Assembly: GCA_026261815.1 (NCBI GenBank) | Contig: JAMPIT010000258.1 | Coordinates: 11,089,501 to 11,153,500, forward strand | Reading direction: 5' to 3' | DNA from: Monarcha castaneiventris obscurior | Lineage: Eukaryota; Chordata; Aves; Passeriformes; Monarchidae | Length of the DNA: 64,000 bases | Shown here: positions 55,556-64,000 of the stretch, one piece after another | Layout: each line of letters opens with the position of its first letter | How positions within the stretch are numbered: the first letter of the stretch is position 1 | Program-made: the position numbers and the translations under genes | The notes under the pieces: generated by a model | What the model saw: the letters and a program-made list of their open reading frames with translations, nothing else | Told to the model about the DNA's origin: nothing | The model's database searches: none

Positions 55556-58500
55556 TGAGACACTGGTGTCCAGCTCTCGGGTCATAAGGACTCTTATTTC
55601 CCTTTGGGTAAGGCTACAGAGCAGCTCCAATCTAAACCACACTGAAAATGTTGGAGGCTGAGTGCTGGAGCTGCAGGTTTATGCGTAAAGGGGTGTTGTC
55701 AAGTGAGTCAGCAGGGTACAAACATAAGCAGCAAACGTCTCGTGCATAGAAAACCAATTATGGCTATTCTCCAGAAAGCAAAATATTAGGAAGGACTATT
55801 TCAAGGCCCACAGCAAGAAGGCAGCACGTGAGGAGCAGAAGCACAGAGCTTTTGTATTCTGATGCTGCAGCAAATCCCAGCTGCATCTGATTCCACTTCC
55901 ATGCTTCTCTGCTTCTGTGTTTTCCTGAAAGTTTCTTAGCTGCTTCAGGATTAATTTATCACTTCAGAAAGGTATTTCAATGTGCTCAGGACTGTGACAC
56001 TTCTGGATGGGCCAGGTTGTGAAGTCTGGCCCATTTCTCTTTGGAACTGGGCACTGTGAAGCCATCCCTGTTCTACTTTCTGCCCTTGAGCTGTAACATA
56101 CAATCTGCCTAATGAGAGATTCCTGTGAGACAAAAGGGTGGGGGCACATGCCCATGGAGCCTGTCAGTACATACAGCACCATCCTAAAGGACGAATGTCC
56201 TGCCTCTCGTTGCTCTTGCGTGGACTTCCTTTTGACTCGTGTTGAAAGCCAGCACTGTGTTTTACTCAATAGCATCTGTCAGCAATCTTCGAGTGAGGAA
56301 ATCTCCACTCAGCAGATACAGCCTGCAGCTGCTCCTGCACTGCTTGCCTCTGAGCTAATCAGATCCAGCTTATTTGTGGAGGCTGTGAGCTGTTCTCCCA
56401 AAACAAAACCATCCACAAAGCTGTGACTAGGGCAGTTACTGACCCATTTTGACATGCTGGCCCTTGAAAAGCACTGAGCTGGGAAGTAGAAAGTTGAGCT
56501 GGAAGCACAAACAGCTTATACAATAGCAAAGCTGCTCCACTACAAATGAGTCCAGTGACGTGTCTGCAGTGGCACCATCCCAGCCAGACTGGAGCAATTG
56601 CTTTTTGCTCCTAATGAACTTGGAGGTCCAGGCTCTCTCAGAAGCTGAGAACTGGTGTGAAGGCAGTGGAGGCACGTTACTGGTTTCAGTGGGAGGGGTT
56701 TGTGCAAAAACAAGCCTGACAGCCAGGGAGTCGGAGCCTGTGGGGCTGTTCCCTGTGATGCACTGAGAACCATGGAATGGCTGTTCCCTGCTCTGTCTCA
56801 TGTCCTTGCTTTAGTTGGAAAGGAAGGCTGAATACTGTATGTGTCAGATCCTTGGCACTCGTCATTCATGTAGCCTCAGCTCTAGGATGCTGCTTCACTT
56901 CATCCTCCCGGACTGGCTTCCTTATAAAGCTAAAATGCCTCAGTGCCAGAGCTCAGGGCCAGCAGCTGGCTGGAGTAATTCGGGCAGCCTGGGACAGAGG
57001 CTGCCTGCTACCCACGCTAACCTGGGCAAAACGCCTCCCAAAAACGCCTCCAGTGGGACAGGCCAGACCTTTCACACACTTGGAATGGATAAAGGGAAAC
57101 ACAGGCAGGGTTTTTTTCCGTAGATTATAAAGCAGGGAGGCTGGCCAGGCTTGTCAGCGTAACTTCCTGCATGACACAGGCTGCCGTGAATTAGTTCTTG
57201 TGTAAATCAGAGCACTGTTGTTAGGAAAACAGTTGATCTTAAACTGGTATGTCTCTGCTACAGTGGCTGGTAGGTTGTTCTAAAAACTATTTTTGTTGTT
57301 GCACCTTAGATTGAAGCTGCATTTCTTTAACTCCTTTCAAGTCAGTGGATCTTCTCAGGAAGGGACTGAGCCTCTGAGGTGTTAGTACCAGAGGAGTCAG
57401 ATGTTATGATCAGGCTTTCCTGATCCTTTTTTATGACAGACTGAACCGATGGAAGTCCCTTTTGCTTTAAGGCATATTTTCCATTTCTTGACTCACATCC
57501 AAATCTCCTTATGCATCTGTGTCCTTTGGGACACTGAATCAAGACACACTATTTTAATTGTGGGAATGGGAATTTCAGATGTAGAGTGACTTTAACCTCT
57601 TATCCAGTTGCTGCCAGTGCTTGACTGTTTAAACAGGGAACAGGAATAAGCCTTTTACCCATAAAGTCACTGTGAAATTCATGGTCCACTGCTTGTCACT
57701 GTGGTCTGCAAGTCCAACAGGGAGTCACCATTTCCGGTGCACTGTGTCAGAATAAAAGTATAACCCTGCTGGGCCAGGGCAAAGGCTCAGGCTGTATTCT
57801 GCTGTGGCAGGGGCCAAGCAGGTGGTTGGGAAGGGCACTCTTCCTGTGAGGAGGGGATGTGCTGCCATTCTTCACCCTTGTGGTTTTTCTCCTGTCTTAT
57901 TCAATCCCTTTTGAAATAATCTCTTCCAAGACGGATAATTTCGACAGGGAGGAAGCTCAGCCCTGGCATGGCAGGTGCTGCTGGGCTGTCTGGGCTCCAG
58001 TTTGGGTGCAGGAGAGTGATGGAGAAGGACACTGATTTGTTCTGGCCCCTCAAGCCTCCCCTCAGTACCTGTCAGGCTGTGGTGCAGACAATGCTTTCTC
58101 TGCGTGGCCCCACTGTGCCAGGGATGCCAAGGGCTCCCAGGGCAGCAGGCTGTACCCATCATGACTTCATTTTTTTCCAGGTAACCAGCTCTAGACTGGC
58201 ACTCCCTGCTGCAAACATAGGCTACTACCAGCTCCACAGGGAGCAGCTCCTCTACTGCCTCACACTTGGCCAGGTCGCCCGTGAGCTTGTTCCTTGATCG
58301 CACACGCTGCTGTACCAGCTCTCTGATACTTAACATACAGTGCCAAAAAAAATATCATGTTAGTCTGACAGGCCTATTGTCTGTAATCCTTGTTGATTGA
58401 TATTTATATTTCTCTGCTTTAAGTCTTTATCAGTATGATCACATATTTTTTGGTCATTATTTTGCATGGGATGTCTGTCGAATAGACACACCTGTTTACA

Positions 58501-59165
58501 AGGCCATCCTGTTTACTTTTTTTAAATGCTGGCATAGCATCAGCATGCTTGTTCTCTGGAGCTTCTCCAGGTTTCCTTGTGTTACTGAATATCAGCATTA
58601 ATAGTTTGAATTTTTAAAAATGGGTTTTATTTTTTTAGATGCAGGATACCCAGACTGTTGAGTTTCCAACATTTGCCTTATGCAACTGTTGTTTAACATC
58701 CTCCTGAGTTACTGTTAGAGTGGAAAGTGTTTCACCCTCGTGACAGGAATGCTTCATCTGGCTTCCTCCCAAATGCAGGAGGGAGATATTTATTGCCTTT
58801 CCTTCCTGCCCCGCTACCCACAGACCCACTGTTCCCAGTCAGTATCACACATGCAGCAGTGCTGGGAGTCGTGCCTGCAGCCTGTCCTGCTGCTGCCCTG
58901 GGCCAGATCACCTCTGGGAGCCATGAAGCTCAGAGTGGTGCCACCACTTCCCTGCATCTCTCTGCATCCAGTGATCAGCCTGACAAACACCTGCTGCTTG
59001 TTTGTTCTCTTGTCCCGTCCCCAAGCAGCCATGTGCACACAGATATCTTCTTTTGTTTAAACAAGCAAAACATAACACTTTTGTTTGTTTTTTTTAACCT
59101 ATGGATCTTTTAAGTGGGTTTCATTAAGCCTTTATAGTGGAAGTGAAGTACGTGAGGTGTGAGGG

Positions 59166-59489
59166 AAGAAGTGACCAAAAAGATAGGGGGACAGGAGGAG
59201 TGAGAGGAACCTCTTCAGTTCCCCACACTCCATATCACAGGTAAGGCAGGGTTTCGGTGTGGGCTGTGGGGTTGATTTCCATCCTCCTTCTAGGATAGGA
59301 TCTTTCTGCCAGAAACATCTGAGATCAAAGAAGTGACCAAAAAGATAGGGGGACAGGAGGAGTGAGAGGAACCTCTTCAGTTCCCCACACTCCATATCAC
59401 AGGTAAGGCAGGGTTTCGGTGTGGGCTGTGGGGTTGATTTCCATCCTCCTTCTAGGATAGGATCTTTCTGCCAGAAACATCTGAGATCA
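59166..59489 (+). repeat. Perfect 162-bp tandem duplication
   Basis: Positions 59166-59327 and 59328-59489 are identical as far as I can read: 162 bases with no mismatch, head to tail and no spacer. The unit begins AAGAAGTGACCAAAAAGATA and ends GAAACATCTGAGATCAAAG. The lack of divergence points to a very recent event, a copy-number polymorphism or an assembly error. It lies in intergenic sequence. Confidence 0.95.
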
Positions 59490-60554
59490 AAGGAGGAGCC
59501 TTGTGGTGGCTGGGTTGAGAGAGCCTGAGCACTTTTTTATGCTAAGAAGCAACATAATGGGGTGAGTGCTGCCAAAGGGTGTTCAGCCAAGTTTTGCATC
59601 TGCATTGTTTCCAAAGCAGCTTCACCGGCAGCTCACAGAGGAGAGACAAACACAGGGAAACAGCAGCAAAAGGTGCGTCTTAAGTGACCTCTGAAAAGCT
59701 CAGTGACTGCTTGAAAGTCAAAGACACAAAGGATAAATGGTCAAGTGGTAGAAGCAGCTCCCCAGTCTGGGTCTGTGCTTTTCCCCAGGCTCCCCGCAGG
59801 AGCTTGGTGGCCCCAGGAGAGGCAGAGCCTGTCTGTGTGACAGCTGGTGCCTACAAATGAATACACAGGTGCTTTCGAAAAATCCTATGGGTCGCCTCCT
59901 TCCACCCAAGCGCAATAAATCTTCAACTGTCTTAGATATAAAATGTTACCACTTAGTACCTCACAGAGACGCTGTGGTGGTAAAAGCTCATGCTCAAGAA
60001 ATGGGATGTTTGAATGTATTTGTAATACATGCCATAAAAATAGCTCAAGCTGATGTGACTCCACAGTTTATTTATTGTCCCTGTGATACTGCAGCTCTCT
60101 GGCTGGATCCAGGAACACTGCCTTGATGGAAACCGGCACTTACAAATTAATAAAAACCTTCTGCAATATCCTCAGGGGTAACCCTGTACATGAAACTAAT
60201 GCAAAGCATGCTGGCTGGCTCCTATGAAGGAGAAGCCTTTGTCCCTTTTTTTTTTAGTGTGTGTTTTTTAAAGAAAGGAAATTACTGCATGTATTTTTCT
60301 GACTGAGTTGCATGTTTTCCAAAGTCAGGGGATCAAGAGCTGTAGTTCCTGCAGCAGCTATCTTATCACTGCTGCTCAGATTCTGTCACTGATTTACCTG
60401 CTTGTTGTAAGGCTTCTCCCTTTGCTGCCATCGTGTCTAAGCAGTGTCTGCACTGAGTTAGCAGTGGTGCTAAGTCCTGCCTGGCACATCATCTCCTTTC
60501 CTCTGAGTAAAAGCTGTGCTCCAGGGTACTTTTGCATTAAGTTTTTTATTTGCT

Positions 60555-60590
60555 GGCCATGCTTTGGGGCAAAGGCCATGCTTTGGGGCA
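60555..60590 (+). repeat. 19-bp tandem duplication
   Basis: GGCCATGCTTTGGGGCA is repeated with a period of 19 bases, the copies separated by AA. Small slippage repeat in the intergenic region. Confidence 0.75.
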
Positions 60591-61086
60591 TTGCTCTCTA
60601 TGGGTGTTATTTCAAAGCTGCAGCACTTCCCAGGATGTTCCTCTTTTGAACGAAGACCTCCTCCCTCTATGCCTGTTGCCAGGTGGCCTTGGTGGGACGT
60701 GTCTGTCTCCCACTGCCATGTGCCAGTCTTGGGCTCTGCCTGCCTTGGCGTGCAGCATGGAGGTGTGCTGCTCCCATGGGAATTTGGCTTTGAAACGTGC
60801 AGGGGATGTTTACGTGGAGTTTATTTTTGGTGCTGGTGCAGTACTGAAGTCGGGGTCCTGCTGTGTAATATGAGAGGATGGCTCTTGTCTCCTGCTCGGC
60901 TGCAGCAGCGTGGCGGGACTTCAAAGCGCTGCCCTAAGAGCTCACGGCAGTAGCTGATACAGGAATGGTTTGCATCCCCCTGAGAAACATGTTCTATGTA
61001 AATGGGGCTGGGGAGCCAATTTTGGCTGGTTTGTTTTTGTACATTTAGGTTCTCATGGGCATCGTAGCAGTAGAAACAGTGTCAGT

Positions 61087-61106
61087 CATCATCATCATCA
61101 TCATTG
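61087..61106 (+). repeat. (ATC)n microsatellite
   Basis: A short run of ATC triplets interrupted by GTC. It creates an apparent poly-His frame on the plus strand and a poly-Met frame on the minus strand, neither of which looks like a gene. Confidence 0.85.
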
Positions 61107-64000
61107 TCATCATGGCACAGCCTGTTTTGCTGCAGTCAGCAGAACAGTGCATCAGGTTGTGACTTGGTTGCATGGAGCTGTGCGGGGGCTGCCACATGTG
61201 CAGCCCCTGCTGCAGAGCTCGGGCTGGGCAGGGAGCTGGGCAGCACTGGAGCTGCGGGCAGGAGGAGCCAGGCAGCAGGACCGGCAGCCCTGGGCTGCGG
61301 AAGCTCCCCTGCAGCGGCTGAGGAAGCAATGACTCACAGAAAGCTTCTGTGGGTGCGTCCACCATTGCTCTTAAATGTTGGTATTCACTCACACAGGGAG
61401 TAAAACCAATAGGAAATTATAACAGTGTTCCAACCCAAATTTTGAGCACACAGCTCCCTCTCCTTTGCCTCTTTGTGTCCTGTGCTCTCTGCTGTGTCTT
61501 GCTGGAGCTCAGGTGCAAGATGCTTGTCCCCACACGCATCCAGGGAGACCATCAACACTGCTGTTTGGAGAGGTGGGTGTATACCAGTCACTGGGAGAAA
61601 CAGTGCAGCCCCTCACCATGGGAGCTGCCCCACTGCTGCTCTCCCCTCCCCCTGTGCCCCTTAGACCTGCCAGGCAGGTGCAGGAGGCCATGGCAGACCT
61701 GCCACAAAATTCTCTTATCCCTCAATTTCCTTTTTCTCCCTACCCACCATGGGTCTCGGGGCACATACTTGTGCTGCTGACTGCGCCAGTGGGCAACCTC
61801 AGAGGCAGAGAAGATGCCAGGCAGGCCAGGGAGGACAGCATCCCCTGCCAACCCACAGCCCAGACAGGCAGGCAAAGCCCAGCCCTGGCTGGAGCTAAAC
61901 ACGGCCTCATTTAATGGCAAAACAATTCCTCTTTGTGCAGCCTGTTCTCCCAGAACAATCCTCTGCTCTGACAATATCCTTTCTATGGCTTAGTCCCTGC
62001 ACAGTGACCAGCAGCATGCTCGGCCTGACGCCTGGCAGCTCACACCCCACTGCCCCATGGCCAAGGTGCAGCACCTGGGACCCCTGCCCTGGGCAGCCTC
62101 TGCTGGGGACCCTGTGGCCACTTCAGATCAAGGCAAAGTCTTCCCAGAAATGTCCCCAGCACAGCCTGGAGCACTTGGGAGGGTTTTTTCTTCTACCTTT
62201 GCTCACTTCATGGAGCTGCATGGCACCACTGTTCCACAAATTAGGAGGACAGCCCTGAGACACAGATGTGGGGCGTGATGTGTGGGTGTCAAGTCACCAA
62301 ATCTGACTGTGATCCCAACTGCCTGAGTGAAGAAGTCACCCAGCTTTGCCAAGCTGCTCTCTCAGGCTCCAGGCAGTCTGGGACAGGTTGCCAGAGATGA
62401 TAACTCCTGTGGGCTTGAAATTACTTCATATGGAAAGGGGTGTCTGGGGATGAACAGAACCAGGGCTTTCTCATCACCTGCATTTTCTCTCTTCAGGAGC
62501 ATGTACCCATGAGACAGCCTTGAGAGCTCCCTGAGAAGGGGCAGTTTTCCGGTCCCTACAAGAGAGGGAGCTCCCAGAGCTCCCGTGCTCTTCTGCCAAG
62601 GTGCGCTGCATGTGGACAGTCACCAATACTTGTACAGTAACCAAGGACTCCTGTTGAGAGCTGTGTGTGCTGAAACCTCCAGACCTCCTGACCCTTTCCA
62701 GCCTCCTGCCACTTCACTCTGGGCCTTGAGGTGGCCCTGCCATGCCTGCTGCCATGCAGAGTCACTGAAGAATGTGCTTCTCCAGGCATTTAGTATCCTC
62801 AGACACCTCACTGTGGCTATGGCCCTGCTTCTTTCCCTCCCCCCGCCCCATGGTTTGGTGGATTTGGAAAAAGCACCATTATTCTGTTAGGTTATCCTAT
62901 AGGCCACAGGAACGAATAAGGATGCTTTAACAGGTCCAGAGTGAGCTGAGACTTCTGGCATGTCTGTGGAGGACCCAGGGTGTCCTGTATTGCTGGCGTG
63001 ATGCTGCCAGCCTGTGCAGGTCAGTGTCAGGGCTCACGCTGGAGAGGCAGCTATGCAGCTGACGAAGAATTCTTGTCCCGGCAGGAAACAATAGTCATGT
63101 GTGCTGCCCACCCCGACTGGCAGGCAAAGTCCAGCAATTAAACACACTGGGGTGAAAGTCTGCTGTCAAAGCTCCAGTGCACCACCACAGTGCTGGCGAG
63201 CTTCCGGGTGATGCTTCCACCTCCCCTTTCACCTCACGGAATGCCTTTTTCCAGGTGATGTTTTAATGTAAAACTACAGTGTCATGTTACAACAGGGGTT
63301 TCAGCAGGGTCATTTCATGCCTGCTGGCTACAGAAACATTGTGGGTTGTTTGCTGGTAGCTTGAGGGGCTTTTAAAGACCTTGAATTCCAGGAATGAAGG
63401 CATTTCTTTTGGCTTAAGGGGAGAGGGCAACAGTGATGGGGTAATTGGCCTTTACTGCCACTACAATGTAATCAGCAGAAATAATATATAAAATTTTGCA
63501 CAAGGTGAGTGACTTACTCTTGATATTAGCCGTGGAAGGAGGCAACACATCAGCCTGAACAACACACGCCCAGGCATGGCCTGCCTGCCCTCCTCCAGTT
63601 ATTGAAACTGCAAAGTGACAGGATGGCATTTAATGGACCTTCAGGTGCCAAGTAGTGTCATCTCTCACCACTTTTAGTGGTTATGAAAGCCTTTTTTGAT
63701 TCTCTCAGTATAGACAGAGGCGTTGAAGGAGCATTTCTTGGATGTTTTGTGATTGCAAGCATAATCAATTTATAATTTTTTTTTTTCCAGGGAGCCACAG
63801 AGAAGGTGTACAGCAATAATCTGTGGTTGATAGTACTTCAGAGTCCACTCTCAGGGAAAGGGAGAAGGGTAAAACAACATTAGAGAGCCAATTTACATTA
63901 AGTGTTTTTATCAGATCACATGCAAAATCCTTGGTTTTTCAGGATTAAAAAGAAAAGGATGGGAGGATCTGAATCATCTTTTCACTCCCTAAGTGTAGTA

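Larger units (their letters stand above)
55560..64000. other. Downstream intergenic region, no gene recognised
   Basis: About 8.4 kb past MED8. In mammals ELOVL1 is the next gene on this side, but I see no elongase motif on either strand. The frames here are short and not conserved-looking, including 57968-58297, 59857-60126, 60970-61332 and 61465-61914. The ATC run at 61087-61106 creates an artificial His-rich frame. A T-tract with CAG at 63779-63790 looks like a splice acceptor, but the following sequence is not recognisable. An upstream or downstream non-coding exon of a neighbour cannot be excluded. Confidence 0.65.

Noticed and set aside
59132..59489. Repeated peptide on the minus strand suggesting a repeat protein, or a CRISPR-like array
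   Set aside because: Only two exact copies of a 162-bp unit with no spacer. The coding appearance follows from the DNA duplication.
60970..61332. Frame with a run of histidines, a possible metal-binding protein
   Set aside because: The His run is only an ATC microsatellite, and the rest of the frame has no recognisable domain.
63779..63890. Possible exon of a neighbouring gene after a T-rich tract and CAG
   Set aside because: Only one frame stays open for about 33 codons, its translation is unfamiliar and no donor is convincing.

Overview
The window is vertebrate nuclear DNA and almost certainly avian. It has many short exons with GT-AG introns, fragments of CR1 LINEs and no recognisable SINEs. 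I cannot name the species. Two protein-coding genes are recognised from their translated exons. They are arranged head to head around a GC-rich, CpG-rich promoter near 45.85-45.95 kb, the same arrangement as mammalian SZT2 and MED8.

SZT2 (KICSTOR subunit, seizure threshold 2 homolog) runs on the minus strand from its start codon at 45851 down to about 1681. I placed 61 coding exons totalling 9108 nt (3036 codons). Splice phases agree at every junction. The window ends before the gene does: the last recognised exon (1681-1806) is followed by a normal donor, no stop codon is found, and the last roughly tenth of the protein should lie at lower coordinates outside the window. The introns are small, mostly 0.1-3 kb, with a largest of about 5 kb (33325-38355).

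MED8 (Mediator head subunit 8) runs on the plus strand from 45935 to 55152 in seven coding exons. It encodes 268 codons plus stop, and a poly(A) signal follows at 55531. Exon 6 can read through into intron 6 to a stop at 52199-52201, with another AATAAA 254 nt later. That is a plausible alternative 3' end.

From about 55.56 kb to 64 kb I find no gene. The region holds a perfect 162-bp tandem duplication (59166-59489), short tandem repeats and unassigned sequence. CR1 remnants, young 3' ends and very old diverged pieces, lie in introns of both genes.

The two genes act in separate processes. SZT2 is a scaffold of KICSTOR, which ties GATOR1 to lysosomes to restrain mTORC1 when amino acids are scarce. 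MED8 is a structural part of the RNA polymerase II Mediator head. Sharing a promoter suggests common housekeeping expression. I found no new system such as a CRISPR array, a mobile gene cluster or a novel operon. The best second-look items are a GC-AG intron and a NAGNAG acceptor in SZT2, the alternative MED8 3' end, and the exact 162-bp duplication.
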